A stretch of 64,000 bases of DNA from Sulfurimonas autotrophica DSM 16294 (GTDB lineage: Bacteria > Campylobacterota > Campylobacteria > Campylobacterales > Sulfurimonadaceae). The position numbers and the translations under genes are program-made. The notes beneath the pieces are model-generated. The model searched no databases. It was not told the origin of the DNA and worked only from the letters and a program-made list of their open reading frames with translations. Shown piece by piece: positions 51,463 through 61,053 of the stretch (position 1 is the stretch's first letter; each line of letters starts with the position of its first letter). Location: positions 1,860,001 to 1,924,000 of the forward strand of contig NC_014506.1 of assembly GCF_000147355.1 (NCBI RefSeq), in the 5' to 3' direction.

Positions 51463-52424
51463 CCACCCGTCTCATAAAAAGCTCTGTTAGAGGCTTCATC
51501 ATCTTCTCCACCCCAACGATTTTTTTCCGGTTTCGTACGTACAACTTCTTTTAAAACAGCCGCTGCACCTTTAATGTCCCCACGCTTGATGGACTCTGCA
51601 ATACTCATTGCCTCATCAAAATACAAACATGGTATAAGATTCCCTTCTGCTGTTAGTCTGATACGGTTGCACTGTTTACAAAAATCATCTCCATACGGCT
51701 CAATAATTCCAAATCTATAACCATCTATCATTCTATAATAATGCGATGGGGAAGACCCGTCAAAACCCTCATCTTCAAATTCAAACTTTTGTCTGAGAAT
51801 ATCTAAAAGTTCAGGTGATTTTAGCCCCGAAATATCCGCTTTTGCAAATTTATTTTCCATATATTCTATAAAACGCACACTCATATCGCGTTCTTTACAA
51901 TACTCCAGTACATCAACAATCTCATCTGCGTTCATATTTTTCATAGGAACCATATTGACTTTTACTTTAAGTCCAACTTTGCGGGCTTCTTCGACACCCT
52001 CTAAAACATTTTTCAGTACATCTTTGCCGGCAATTGCTTGAGCCACTTCAGGCTTGAGTGTATCTATGCTGACGTTGATGCGCTTGAGTCCTGCATTTTT
52101 AAGTCTTTGTGCTGTACCTTTGAGCAAAAAAGCATTGGTTGTCATTGCCAAATCAATTGAAGGTTCATAATCATAAATCATTTTGATGAATTTGTCTAAA
52201 TCTTCGCGTAAAAGCGGTTCTCCGCCGGTTATACGAATCTTTTTTACACCCTCATCAATGGCAACTTTCATAAATTCAAACAGCTCTTCAAAACTTAATA
52301 AATTTTCTTTTGGAACCCATGAAAAAGGTTTTTCCGGCATACAGTATTGACATCTAAAGTTACATCTCTCTGTTACAGAAACTCTTAAATAGTCAACAAC
52401 TCTATCATAGCTATCAATAAGCAT
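51459..52424 (-). CDS. moaA: GTP 3',8-cyclase MoaA
   Basis: 321-residue radical-SAM enzyme that starts molybdopterin synthesis from GTP. The first cluster motif is C21-NFR-C25-QY-C28. [11 protein letters not shown] and TTNAFLLKG follow. The C-terminal cluster comes from [19 protein letters not shown]. The protein ends in GG, as required for the active site. It lies upstream of queE with a 4-base overlap. Together with moeA it supplies cofactor for the formate dehydrogenase. Confidence 0.97.
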   Translation of the reverse strand: MLIDSYDRVVDYLRVSVTERCNFRCQYCMPEKPFSWVPKENLLSFEELFEFMKVAIDEGVKKIRITGGEPLLREDLDKFIKMIYDYEPSIDLAMTTNAFLLKGTAQRLKNAGLKRINVSIDTLKPEVAQAIAGKDVLKNVLEGVEEARKVGLKVKVNMVPMKNMNADEIVDVLEYCKERDMSVRFIEYMENKFAKADISGLKSPELLDILRQKFEFEDEGFDGSSPSHYYRMIDGYRFGIIEPYGDDFCKQCNRIRLTAEGNLIPCLYFDEAMSIAESIKRGDIKGAAAVLKEVVRTKPEKNRWGGEDDEASNRAFYETGG

Positions 52425-52478
52425 TATATTTCCTAATTTTAATTACTGCTATTATATCTTTTAGAGTTGAAATTAGCT

Positions 52479-53039
52479 TTATTCCCCATCATTAGGGTCA
52501 TAATAAAAAGTTGTTTCAGACTCGTCTTTATCTGTTTTTTGAACTGTTTTTTTCTTTGCAGCTTTTTTTGTATCTGTTTCTTCACTTACCGTAACAGAAG
52601 GCACCTCTTTCATTTTGTTCTCATTTTCATCTACATATAAAGATGTACTTTTCACATCTTTTGAAATACTTTCTTTTTGTACCTCTTTTATCTGCAGTTT
52701 TCCATTATTGTTTTGACTGATATTTAAATAGTAACTTTTTGCACCTTCAAGCATCAAAACAATGCTCGCTTTTTGACTCCCTTTTGTAATGCTTATATTC
52801 GTCTTGCCGGCTTTAATTCCAAAGCGTGTTTTTGTATCAGGAATTAAACTAACTTCACTGTCTTCACCGTTTATATAAACCTTATATTGCGCATTTTTAT
52901 CCGCATTTTTATCTAAATATATATAAACAACTGCACCTCTGTAAAATATACTCTCTTCTTCAAACCCAACTTCCATATTTGAACATGATACAAAAAACAT
53001 TGATGACAACGACAATAAAAACAACATTACTTTTTTCAT
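52479..53039 (-). CDS. Lipoprotein of unknown function
   Basis: 186-residue exported protein. A lipobox FFVSC (C19) follows a signal of 14 hydrophobic residues. The middle holds a small beta domain (AVVYIYLDKN, FGIKAGKTNISI, ASIVLMLEGAKSYYLNI) like DUF2846-type lipoproteins. The last 70 residues are Lys/Glu/Thr-rich and low in complexity (KKAAKKKTVQKTDKDE). It diverges from the RDD gene. Function unknown. Confidence 0.75.
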   Translation of the reverse strand: MKKVMLFLLSLSSMFFVSCSNMEVGFEEESIFYRGAVVYIYLDKNADKNAQYKVYINGEDSEVSLIPDTKTRFGIKAGKTNISITKGSQKASIVLMLEGAKSYYLNISQNNNGKLQIKEVQKESISKDVKSTSLYVDENENKMKEVPSVTVSEETDTKKAAKKKTVQKTDKDESETTFYYDPNDGE

Positions 53040-53104
53040 AATAGACTACCTTTTTTTTGATAGAACTATTATACATAAAATTATTAATTTCGTTATAATT
53101 TTAT

Positions 53105-53566
53105 ATGAGATTTCGTAAACTTAAAAAACAGACAAAACAAAGGAAACAACCCAAAATCAGTATTATTTATGCTTCCTATCCTGACAAGATAAAAGCATTA
53201 ATTACAGATATGTTTATGATATATGCTCCGATACTTTATGTCATAGCATATGTTATTATGGGAGGAAAAGATGCATTTCAATCTTCTCAAATTGCACCGC
53301 TTAGCGGTGTACTACTCTACGGACTTATATATGCAATTTTGATATCAAAATTTGGACAGACTCCAGGTAAAAAAGCATATAACATTAAAGTAGTAGACGA
53401 TAAAAGTTTGAAAAATATCTCTTTTGTAAGGGCATTTGTAAGATTTGTTGCATTTTTATTTTCTGCAACCATTATAATCGGTCTTTTAATTCCTTTTTAC
53501 AGAAAAGACAAAAAAGCACTTCATGATATTTTATGTCATACAGTAGAGATTAAAGTAAAAGATTAA
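53105..53566 (+). CDS. RDD-family membrane protein
   Basis: 153-residue membrane protein. The RDD hallmark Arg/Asp/Asp is seen in DKIKALITDMFMIYAPIL and GQTPGKKAYNIKVVDD. Helices lie at about 38-58, 65-83 and 106-127. RDD proteins are thought to be transporters (for example Na+/H+) or to support other membrane proteins. The start at 53105 has a poor ribosome site but begins the only plausible N-terminus. It ends near a hairpin array shared with petC's 3' end. Confidence 0.8.
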   Translation: MRFRKLKKQTKQRKQPKISIIYASYPDKIKALITDMFMIYAPILYVIAYVIMGGKDAFQSSQIAPLSGVLLYGLIYAILISKFGQTPGKKAYNIKVVDDKSLKNISFVRAFVRFVAFLFSATIIIGLLIPFYRKDKKALHDILCHTVEIKVKD

Positions 53567-53606
53567 TTTTTATTGATTAAGAGATAGTTTAAAAAGATGA
53601 TAACAA

Positions 53607-53726
53607 AGATGAGCAAGCGCTCATCTCTTTAGTGACCTAACAGAAAAAGATTTAGTCTTTTTCTGCATCGCGTTTTAACGCAGAAGCGGTCCAAGCGGAG
53701 CAAAGAGATTACTCTCTTTGCGGGAC
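53607..53726. repeat. Multi-hairpin intergenic element, copy E
   Basis: Between the RDD stop and the petC stop (convergent). Four perfect stems: AGATGAGC/GCTCATCT (53607-53626), CAGAAAAAGA/TCTTTTTCTG (53641-53665, TTTAG loop), GCGTT/AACGC (53670-53681) and GCAAAGAG/CTCTTTGC (53700-53721), the last extended by GTCC/GGAC. The order and the ATTTAGT-type loop resemble element B. It can end transcription from both sides, but is more elaborate than a plain terminator. Confidence 0.6.
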
Positions 53727-53729
53727 TAA

Positions 53730-54671
53730 CTAGTGTAAGTCTCTCCACACTTCTTTTTTCCAAAGAATCGCAAAGAGAGCGAAGATAAACATATAAATCA
53801 TTACATTTTTACCAACTGCTTCACGTATATGACGTTTTGAATCACCAACATCTTCTAAATGTTCAATAACTTTATCTGCAGCTTCTGCATTTACACCAAC
53901 ACGCGGCATTGCAGTCCCTTTAAGATAGTTTTGAGGATTTTCAACAAATGTTTTAATATAGTGCTCACCACGTGAACGGATATACATACTTAAATCCGGT
54001 GGTAATGTTCCCATATATTTTGCTAAATAATCTTGATAATCTAACACTTTTGTATTAAATGCAAGTTCATCTTGTTTTTTCTTAAATGCAGGTTTTTCAC
54101 CAATTTGTGTCCATTTATCATAATGAACAGCATGACATCTTCCACATGCAGTTTCAAATGCCATTTTAGGAGTCAGTTCTTCTTGTTTTACAGCGATTGA
54201 CTGTAAATATGCAACCATATCAGCAACTTCTTGATCTATATCTCCGCCAGCACCATAAAACTGTGGCATTGGGTGCATTTGCCCTTTAGCAGGGTCAAAT
54301 TTATGCTCAACCATTAAAGCATGTGCAGGGTTTTTAATCAGATTTGCCAAAAATTTTGCATCATATACTGCACCGGCATTACTTAAATCCGGTGGATTTA
54401 CACCATAAGAAGCTGCAGCAGTCACTACATCCATTGGTGCAGGCATACCTTCAACTTCTATACCATGACAACCGGCACAAGCACCAGCTCCCATTACTAA
54501 ATCTTTACCACGAGTTGCATCACCTTTTTTAGTCAATGCCGGTAAGTCTTTATATATAAAACCCTCACTCTCAAAATGTTTGTGCATTTGTGAATGAGCA
54601 AACGGCTCAACTAAATAATAAGTTACAAGAGTAAAAACAGTTACTACTGCTAATATAAATAATTCTTTCAC
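53730..54671 (-). CDS. petC: Di-heme cytochrome c subunit of bc complex (PetC)
   Basis: 313-residue subunit of the quinol-cytochrome c reductase. N-terminal TM (about 4-22), heme sites C65-AGCH69 and C176-GRCH180, and a C-terminal TM (about 287-303) facing the periplasm. This two-heme form replaces the single-heme cytochrome c1 in Campylobacterota. Methionines in MHPMPQFYG and AMPRVG suit heme ligation. Follows petB by 10 bases; last gene of petABC. Confidence 0.93.
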   Translation of the reverse strand: MKELFILAVVTVFTLVTYYLVEPFAHSQMHKHFESEGFIYKDLPALTKKGDATRGKDLVMGAGACAGCHGIEVEGMPAPMDVVTAAASYGVNPPDLSNAGAVYDAKFLANLIKNPAHALMVEHKFDPAKGQMHPMPQFYGAGGDIDQEVADMVAYLQSIAVKQEELTPKMAFETACGRCHAVHYDKWTQIGEKPAFKKKQDELAFNTKVLDYQDYLAKYMGTLPPDLSMYIRSRGEHYIKTFVENPQNYLKGTAMPRVGVNAEAADKVIEHLEDVGDSKRHIREAVGKNVMIYMFIFALFAILWKKEVWRDLH

Positions 54672-54681
54672 TTTTTACCCC

Positions 54682-55896
54682 TTAAACTTTTTTTTCAAAT
54701 TTTGTGATAAATGGAAGTGCAATCCATAAACCGATAAATGTTAATGCCGCATAAAAACCAATGGCACTAAACAGACCTTCTGGTGGAACTTTACCCATAG
54801 CCGTTAATATAATCATATCAATCAACATTGCCCAGAACCAGTACTTAAACAAGCCGCGACGTGATGCAGGAACTGCATTTGGACTTCTGTCTAAAAATGG
54901 TAATAAGAAGAAAATAACCTGTGCAAATGCAAATGCTATTAGCCCGACATTCGTTGAAAACGGTCTCAAAATCTCATAAGACCATAAGAAATACCACTCA
55001 GGATAAATATGTGTCGGCGTTTTGAGCCCATTTGCAGGGTCAAAGTTGACCGGATCCATCGCGAAATCATAATGATAAAATACCAGATAGAAAAAGAAAA
55101 TCAAATAAATTGATACAACCATCATATCTTTTGACATAAAGTCATTCACAAATGCAATAACTTTTGAATTTGCTTTATCTCCGGCTTTGTATTTTGCAGC
55201 TTCTGCTTCAAAATCAATCTCTTCACCGTCTTGATTGTTAACATGAGGAATTCTAAGCGCACCAAAGTGTAAAACAATAAGTCCAATGATAGCCAAAGGT
55301 ATAAGCAATACATGTAACATAAAGAAACGATTTAAAAATGCCTGTGCAGGAACATAATCCCCACGAATCCACTCAACTAAACCATCTGCATGCAGTGAAC
55401 CGCCAGAGAAAAGGTTAGTAATAACCATACCTGCCCAATAAGACATTTGTCCCCATGGAAGCATATAACCGGAGAATGCTTCAGCTGAAAATGCTACAAA
55501 TAAAAGCATTCCTGAAAGCCAAATCATCTCACGACCCTTTTTATACGAACCATAATAAATACCCGTAAACATATGAATATATATTACCAAGAAAACCACA
55601 GATGCCGCTACACCGTGAACATGTCTCCATAACCAGCCATAGCCGACCTCTTGCATAATTGTATAGTTAACACTATCAAATGCCAAATCAACATTTGGTT
55701 GATAATACATCAATAAAAATATTCCAGAAACAAGTAAAAAAGCAAAAGTGATAGCTAAGACCATCCCCATTGCCCATAAAAAGTTAATGTTTTTAGGAAT
55801 CCAATATTCTGTTGCCAAAACACGACGAAGTGTATCAATCGCTAAACGTTGATTTAACCAGTCATGCAGGCTTGTTGCTTTTGTAAAATGTGCCAT
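54682..55896 (-). CDS. petB: Cytochrome b subunit of bc complex
   Basis: 404-residue membrane protein with eight or so helices. Paired heme-b histidines are visible: WRHVHGVAASVVFLVIYIHMF, and GWxx-type HVLLIPLAIIGLIVLHFG further on. The quinol-site motif PEWYF (HIYPEWYFLWSYEIL) is intact. It receives electrons from menaquinol and passes them to the Rieske protein. Between petA and petC, 12 bases after petA; the order petABC is normal for this group. Confidence 0.96.
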   Translation of the reverse strand: MAHFTKATSLHDWLNQRLAIDTLRRVLATEYWIPKNINFLWAMGMVLAITFAFLLVSGIFLLMYYQPNVDLAFDSVNYTIMQEVGYGWLWRHVHGVAASVVFLVIYIHMFTGIYYGSYKKGREMIWLSGMLLFVAFSAEAFSGYMLPWGQMSYWAGMVITNLFSGGSLHADGLVEWIRGDYVPAQAFLNRFFMLHVLLIPLAIIGLIVLHFGALRIPHVNNQDGEEIDFEAEAAKYKAGDKANSKVIAFVNDFMSKDMMVVSIYLIFFFYLVFYHYDFAMDPVNFDPANGLKTPTHIYPEWYFLWSYEILRPFSTNVGLIAFAFAQVIFFLLPFLDRSPNAVPASRRGLFKYWFWAMLIDMIILTAMGKVPPEGLFSAIGFYAALTFIGLWIALPFITKFEKKV

Positions 55897-55908
55897 TTTT
55901 TTCCTTTA

Positions 55909-56439
55909 TTAAAGCGTTACGCCAGTTTCTTTCATTTTTTTATACTCTGGACCTTCTTCACCTAAAACCAACTTCATTCCATCAATTTTAAATGGAGGAA
56001 TATCTAGTCCACGCGGTGGCGGAGCTTTTGTAACTTCACCTGTGTAATCATATGTTCCCCCATGACAAGCACAAAGAAAGCTCTCCTCTTCAGAATTATA
56101 TCCAGGAATACATCCCAAGTGCGTACAAAGACCAATAGTTACCATAAAATATGCATCACCAACTTTGATGAGCCTTTCTATATCTTTTGGATTTTCTTGT
56201 GCTTTTTTAGTCATCTCTTCAGACTGCTTTAAAACAAAGATAGGCTTCCCTCTCCATTTTTCAACCACTAATTCATTCTCTTTATATGCAGACATATCAA
56301 GAGTTGTAAATCCAGCTGCTTTTACACTTGGTAAAGGATCCCAAGATCGCTTCATCGCGTATAATGAAGCCACAGCACCTACGCCGGCAACAGCACCGAA
56401 TGCTTTGCCCATAAAACCTCTACGGCTATTATTTTTCAT
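55909..56439 (-). CDS. petA: Rieske iron-sulfur subunit of bc complex
   Basis: 176-residue subunit. NNSRRGFMGKA is a twin-arginine signal followed by one TM (about 12-30). The Rieske site is C105-TH107-LGC110 and C123-AC125-H126-GG: C105, H107, C123 and H126 hold the [2Fe-2S] cluster and C110/C125 form the disulfide. It feeds electrons to PetC. First gene of petABC; the 62-base spacer 56440-56501 should hold the promoter. Confidence 0.97.
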   Translation of the reverse strand: MKNNSRRGFMGKAFGAVAGVGAVASLYAMKRSWDPLPSVKAAGFTTLDMSAYKENELVVEKWRGKPIFVLKQSEEMTKKAQENPKDIERLIKVGDAYFMVTIGLCTHLGCIPGYNSEEESFLCACHGGTYDYTGEVTKAPPPRGLDIPPFKIDGMKLVLGEEGPEYKKMKETGVTL

Positions 56440-56501
56440 ATTTTTCTCTCTTCATTTATGAATTTTCAATTCTTATTATACACCAAATAAGTTTTAATTA
56501 T

Positions 56502-57368
56502 TTATAAAATTAAGCTCTCTTTTAGAAAGTTTGCAATTTTGTTACAATTTTTTTCTATTTTTACATATTTTCGTTCATTTATTGTCTCAATTATCACGTT
56601 TCTGTGATTTTTATCGTAATTGTAAATAATAGGAATATTTAAACTTTCAAATAAAACATTAAAATCCTGTGTATAATCTTCTCTTTGTATATAAATCGGC
56701 TTCCCGCCGGATGCCAAAGAGTCCAAAACTGCTTGCGGTGATGCCGTAATAAGGACTTCACTTTTCATTATCATCGTATCATACTCTTCAAATTCAAAAT
56801 AATTCACAAATTTTGTTTTTAACATTTCTTCATAATCTAAAAAATAATAAAATCCCAGTTGCAGATGCGGATGTAAATCTTCTATAAAATCAAGATGTTT
56901 TTCTAAATCTTTTTCATAATCATCATCACCGAAAAAATAAGAAATTGCAACTGTTTTTTCTTTACATGTAAAGTATTTATCGTCAACTACAACCGCTTTG
57001 CAAATTCCTTCTCCTTCAAGATAGGGAGATATTAAAAATTCATTCTCAAACTTGTTATCATCCGGTTTATCACTGATTCTTACAAATTTTGAAAAATAAC
57101 CCCGCATATCTTCAAGCATTATGGGATTGGCTTCTTCTGAATCAAAAATCAGTTTATCGCCGTTATGTGCAATTTGGGGGATATTGCGCACAACATCAAT
57201 ACCGACACTCTTTTCAATCCCAAAATCACGTGCAGTCTGTGCTATTCTGTAATCACTTGTGAGCAGTGTGATATTTTCATCTTTGAGAGCATTGAGTATT
57301 GCTACTGCTCGGCGAAATTTGTCCAGTCCGATTCTGTGTCCTGTGTGAACATAGTAAAAAGTCCTCAT
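56502..57368 (-). CDS. Putative GT-B-like glycosyltransferase, unassigned
   Basis: 288-residue soluble protein. TGHRIGLDKFRRAVAILNAL at the start and SEVLITASPQAVLDSLASGGKPIYI near 210-235 recall nucleotide-sugar transferases of the GT-B/PseG-like fold, where a Gly-rich loop near the C-terminus binds the nucleotide. No clear catalytic residue can be named. It follows mnmG with a 1-base overlap. What it acts on is unknown; the fold call is tentative. Confidence 0.6.
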   Translation of the reverse strand: MRTFYYVHTGHRIGLDKFRRAVAILNALKDENITLLTSDYRIAQTARDFGIEKSVGIDVVRNIPQIAHNGDKLIFDSEEANPIMLEDMRGYFSKFVRISDKPDDNKFENEFLISPYLEGEGICKAVVVDDKYFTCKEKTVAISYFFGDDDYEKDLEKHLDFIEDLHPHLQLGFYYFLDYEEMLKTKFVNYFEFEEYDTMIMKSEVLITASPQAVLDSLASGGKPIYIQREDYTQDFNVLFESLNIPIIYNYDKNHRNVIIETINERKYVKIEKNCNKIANFLKESLIL

Positions 57369-59281
57369 TACTTTCTCTTTGCCATTTTAATGTAAATGTG
57401 GAGTATTTCAATAGCCGCAGGCGTAATCCCACTTATATTCATCGCTGCCTGTAAAGTAGGAGGATTAAACTCTGCCAACTTCTCTTGAATTTCATTGCTC
57501 AAACCACTGACAATAGAAAAGTCAAAATCTTGCGGAATTGCAATTTTAAGATACTTCTTCATACGCTCTATCTCTTGACTTTGTTTGTCTACATAACGGG
57601 CATATTTCCCCTCAACCAGAATTTCATCTTTTATATAATCATCATATTTGTCAAGTTCCGGTACTATTTTTATCATTTTTTCTACATCAAAAGTTTTACG
57701 GGCAACAAGCTGCTGTGCAGTTGAGACATCTTTTAAAGGTTGCTCATCCATTGAAGCCAAAAGTGCATTAAACTCTTTGTTTGGGGTAAACTTTGTCTCT
57801 TCTAAAAGTTGTGCACCTTCTCGTATCTGCTGGGCTTTAAGTTTTATTCTCTCATACTCTTCATCAGATACAAGGCCAAGTTCATGACCATAATGACCAA
57901 GTCTCACATCGGCTGACTCTTCCCGTAAAAGCAGTCTGTATTCTGCACGAGAAGTAAACATTCTGTAAGGTTCATTTGTCCCTTTTGTAACCAAATCATC
58001 TATGAGAACACCGATGTAGGCTTCATCACGGCGTAAAATAAGCGGCTCTTTACCCTGCAAAGCAAGTCCAGCATTTATACCTGCCATGATTCCCTGTGCT
58101 GCTGCTTCTTCATACCCTGTTGTTCCATTTATTTGCCCGGCTAAATAGAGCCCTTTGATTTTTTTGGTTTCAAGTGAATGTTTCAATTCACGAGGGTCTA
58201 CAAAATCATATTCTATGGCATATCCGTAACGAACAATTTTAGCATTCTCCATGCCTTGTACAGAATGAATCATATCTCGCTGCACTTCAGGTGGCAGTGA
58301 TGTACTCATCCCGTTGACATAAATTTCTGTATTCTCCATAGTCTGAGGTTCTAAAAAGAGATGGTGTCTATCTTTATCAGGAAATTTATCTATTTTATCT
58401 TCAATAGAGGGGCAGTATCTCGGACTTTTTCCTGCAATTTGCCCTGTAAAAAGAGGTGCTCTGTAAAAATTACTTTCAATAATTTTGTGTGTTGTCTCAT
58501 TTGTATAAGCAATGTAACAGGGCAGTTGTTCTTTCGTCGCTCTGAATTTTTCCCTGTCTGTTCTGAAACTAAAAGGATTCGGCAACTCATCACCGCCCTG
58601 TTCTTCCATCACAGAAAAATCAATACTTGAACTGTCAATACGGGCACATGTCCCTGTTTTGAGTCTTGCTATATTCAGACCGCAGTCATTTTTGAGTGAA
58701 GCAGAAAGCCCGACACTTCTTTGCTCGCCGTATCTTCCGCCAATTTGCTGCACTTCGCCTACATGTATAATGCCGTTTAAAAATGTACCTGAAGTGATGA
58801 TAACTTTGTTTGCTCTGTACTCATTTAAAAGTGTTGTCACAACACCCTTTACTTCCTTACACCCCAGGGTACCTTCTCTAGCTTCGCTATTCACCTTGTC
58901 TTCTATAATTAATGACTCAACCGTATCCTGTGCCAAATCAAGGTTTGGAGTACCCAGCACTACATTTCTTGCAATAACACGATACTTGTCCATATCTATT
59001 TGCGCACGGCTTCCCCGAACTGCAGGGCCTTTTGTCTGGTTGAGTATGCGAAACTGTATACCTGCTTCATCAGTAATGAGGCCCATTTCACCGCCAAGCG
59101 CATCAAGTTCACGTACCAAATGCCCTTTTGCAAGTCCACCCACAGCAGGGTTACAGGAAGTTGCACCGACATTCTCAGCAAGCATTGAAACCAGCAGTGT
59201 TTTGTTTCCCATTCGAGCAGATGCCAACGAAGCTTCTATACCTGCGTGACCGCCACCTACTACTATTACGTCATAATCCAT
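57368..59281 (-). CDS. mnmG: tRNA uridine-34 carboxymethylaminomethyl-modifying FAD protein MnmG
   Basis: 637-residue enzyme that works with MnmE on U34 of several tRNAs. The FAD site [53 protein letters not shown] and [10 protein letters not shown]-like [13 protein letters not shown] are canonical. The C-terminal helical domain includes [12 protein letters not shown]. MnmD, encoded at 62819, acts on the same nucleotide. The spacer upstream holds a large hairpin structure. Confidence 0.97.
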   Translation of the reverse strand: MDYDVIVVGGGHAGIEASLASARMGNKTLLVSMLAENVGATSCNPAVGGLAKGHLVRELDALGGEMGLITDEAGIQFRILNQTKGPAVRGSRAQIDMDKYRVIARNVVLGTPNLDLAQDTVESLIIEDKVNSEAREGTLGCKEVKGVVTTLLNEYRANKVIITSGTFLNGIIHVGEVQQIGGRYGEQRSVGLSASLKNDCGLNIARLKTGTCARIDSSSIDFSVMEEQGGDELPNPFSFRTDREKFRATKEQLPCYIAYTNETTHKIIESNFYRAPLFTGQIAGKSPRYCPSIEDKIDKFPDKDRHHLFLEPQTMENTEIYVNGMSTSLPPEVQRDMIHSVQGMENAKIVRYGYAIEYDFVDPRELKHSLETKKIKGLYLAGQINGTTGYEEAAAQGIMAGINAGLALQGKEPLILRRDEAYIGVLIDDLVTKGTNEPYRMFTSRAEYRLLLREESADVRLGHYGHELGLVSDEEYERIKLKAQQIREGAQLLEETKFTPNKEFNALLASMDEQPLKDVSTAQQLVARKTFDVEKMIKIVPELDKYDDYIKDEILVEGKYARYVDKQSQEIERMKKYLKIAIPQDFDFSIVSGLSNEIQEKLAEFNPPTLQAAMNISGITPAAIEILHIYIKMAKRK

Positions 59282-59304
59282 TTGTTACTTCCTTCTTTAC
59301 TGCC

Positions 59305-59442
59305 AACTTTTGACTAAATAGTTTTGCAAACGGATTTTGAAAATCATAAAAAATTCAAGGATGAATTTTGATTTTCAATCCTCGCAGAAAGCACAGGATG
59401 TGGTTTCGAGAATGAGTTTGCGGAACTGTTTAGGCAAAAGTT
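59305..59442. repeat. Large three-way-junction-like hairpin element, copy F
   Basis: Outer arms 59305-59331 and 59416-59442 (27 bases each) pair at about 23 positions, with most exceptions of the G-U type. Inside are two hairpins: 59332-59381 (GGATT..GAAAATCA with TGATTTTCAATCC, loop AAGGAT) and 59387-59407 (GAAAGCAC/GTGGTTTC, loop AGGAT). Both loops share AGGAT. It lies between mnmG (minus) and the small gene at 59531 (plus), so either promoter could transcribe it or it could be a mobile palindromic element. Confidence 0.65.
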
Positions 59443-59530
59443 CCAGAGTTAGCCTTATATTTTAAATCGAATTTTATCATTTTTCAGTATCATTTGCATA
59501 ATATAAAGTAAATTAATTGAGGTTTTTAAG

Positions 59531-59734
59531 ATGAGTACAGAATTATTCAAAGATTATGTACCTGAGATACTAACATACGATCCCGAGGTTGACGGAAGTT
59601 ACGAGCATAAAATACGCGATGAACATCTTAGTACAAAAGAAAAACTCTTACAAAAAATAAGAAAAGCAAAAGCTGCTGCAAAGGGCAATCAAACGACCTT
59701 TCGACAGCCGATTCGCACGGAGAATGAAAAATAA
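59531..59734 (+). CDS. Small basic protein before a Sel1 gene
   Basis: 67-residue protein. The first half is acidic (LFKDYVPEILTYDPEVDGSYE) and the second basic (KEKLLQKIRKAKAAAKGN). No signal or TM. I do not recognise a family. Ribosome site GAGGTTTTTAAG and ATG at 59531; its stop shares a base with the Sel1 gene start (TAATG), so the two are translated together. It may be a partner of the Sel1 protein. Confidence 0.6.
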   Translation: MSTELFKDYVPEILTYDPEVDGSYEHKIRDEHLSTKEKLLQKIRKAKAAAKGNQTTFRQPIRTENEK

Positions 59735-60420
59735 TGATACAAAAAGCAAATGAAGCGTATAATGCAGGTGATTATAAAACTGCTTATGCACTCTACACAC
59801 AACTAGCCCAACAAGACAATGCAGATGCTCAAACATCTTTGGGATATATGCACCAAATGGCACAAGGATGTGAAAAAGATGAGGCAAAAACATTAGAACT
59901 CTATACAAAAGCTGCCGAAGCAAAACAGCCTTATGCACTTTTTAATCTTGCTATTTTATACGAAAACGGTGTCGGCGGTGTTAAACATGATATGTTTAAA
60001 GCACATGAACTTCACATGGAAGCAGCAATGAGAGGCGTACCGCCTGCTATGTATGAAGTGGCATTAATGCTTGAGCGCGGGCTTGGATGTATGCAAAACT
60101 ACTCAGAGGCGGCATTTTGGTATGAAGAGGCTGCAAAACGCGGACATATTCAGGCATTTAACAATCTTGGCGCACTCTATAAAGAGGGGCATGGTGTTAT
60201 ACAAGATGATGCACGCTGTTTTGTGTGTTTTAAACGCGCGGCAGACGGTGGTCTGGCAGAAGGACTGTACAATTTGGGACTTTTGTATGACCAGGGAGTC
60301 GGCTGTGAAATGGATAATGACAAAGCCCTTGATTTATGCCGAAAAGCTGCCTATAAAGGGCATGCAAAAGCCAAAGAGATTATCAAAGGTCTGCAAGAGG
60401 ACGGCAAAATTGTGTTTTAA
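59734..60420 (+). CDS. Sel1-repeat (TPR-like) protein
   Basis: 228-residue protein made of about six Sel1 repeats of 36 residues: AQTSLGYMHQMAQGC, ALFNLAILYENGVGG, AMYEVALMLERGLGC, AFNNLGALYKEGHGV and GLYNLGLLYDQGVGC are the clear A-helices. No signal peptide, so cytoplasmic. Sel1 proteins serve as scaffolds. The several cysteines (for example GC before each repeat loop) recall the cysteine-rich Hcp proteins of Helicobacter, but disulfides would need export. Upstream of ribE by 9 bases. Confidence 0.85.
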   Translation: MIQKANEAYNAGDYKTAYALYTQLAQQDNADAQTSLGYMHQMAQGCEKDEAKTLELYTKAAEAKQPYALFNLAILYENGVGGVKHDMFKAHELHMEAAMRGVPPAMYEVALMLERGLGCMQNYSEAAFWYEEAAKRGHIQAFNNLGALYKEGHGVIQDDARCFVCFKRAADGGLAEGLYNLGLLYDQGVGCEMDNDKALDLCRKAAYKGHAKAKEIIKGLQEDGKIVF

Positions 60421-60429
60421 GGAGATGAC

Positions 60430-61044
60430 TTGTTTACAGGATTAATAAGAGAAGTTGCAAAGGTTAAAAGCTTTGCGGGTTCTACTCTTAGCATCAGATC
60501 AAAATATAAAGCAAACCTTGGCGATTCCATTGCTATAAACGGTGCCTGTTTAACTGTTGTAAAAGTAGATGCAGACGGTTTTGCCGTAGAACTCTCTCCT
60601 GAGAGTCAAAAACTTTTAGCCATAGAAAATTATAAAAATGAGGTTCATATAGAACCTGCTATGAAAATGGGTGACAGATTTGAGGGGCATATTGTTCAGG
60701 GGCATGTTGATACCGTAGGCACTATCAAAGAGATAAAAAACAATGGTAATTCCTATGATGTTTTTATAACAGTGAACAAAAAATTTATTCCCTATATCGT
60801 GCCAAAAGGCTCAATCACTATAGACGGCGTAAGCCTGACAGTCAATGATGTAAACGAGGAGAGTTTTCGGCTCACTATTATTCCTCACACTATGAAAGAG
60901 ACGCTTTTTAAAAACTACCGCAAAGGCAGCAAAGTCAATGTCGAGACAGATATGTTTGCACGCTATGTGGCACACATCATCAATCATCAAAAATCAACAT
61001 CACTTTCCTGGAATGAAATTGATGCAATCAACGCAAGTTTTTAA
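60430..61044 (+). CDS. ribE: Riboflavin synthase alpha chain
   Basis: 204-residue enzyme converting 6,7-dimethyl-8-ribityllumazine to riboflavin. Start TTG at 60430 (MFTGLIREVAKV) follows AAGGAGATGAC. Two lumazine-binding repeats are seen: DSIAINGACLTVV...FEGHIVQGHVDTVG and the second KGSITIDGVSLTVNDV. C-terminal helix ends INASF. The helicase gene follows in the same frame, nine bases after the stop. Confidence 0.95.
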   Translation: MFTGLIREVAKVKSFAGSTLSIRSKYKANLGDSIAINGACLTVVKVDADGFAVELSPESQKLLAIENYKNEVHIEPAMKMGDRFEGHIVQGHVDTVGTIKEIKNNGNSYDVFITVNKKFIPYIVPKGSITIDGVSLTVNDVNEESFRLTIIPHTMKETLFKNYRKGSKVNVETDMFARYVAHIINHQKSTSLSWNEIDAINASF

Positions 61045-61053
61045 GGCACAACA

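Noticed and set aside
58659-59249. 196-codon frame antisense to mnmG
   Set aside because: mnmG is unambiguous there; the antisense product shows no motif.
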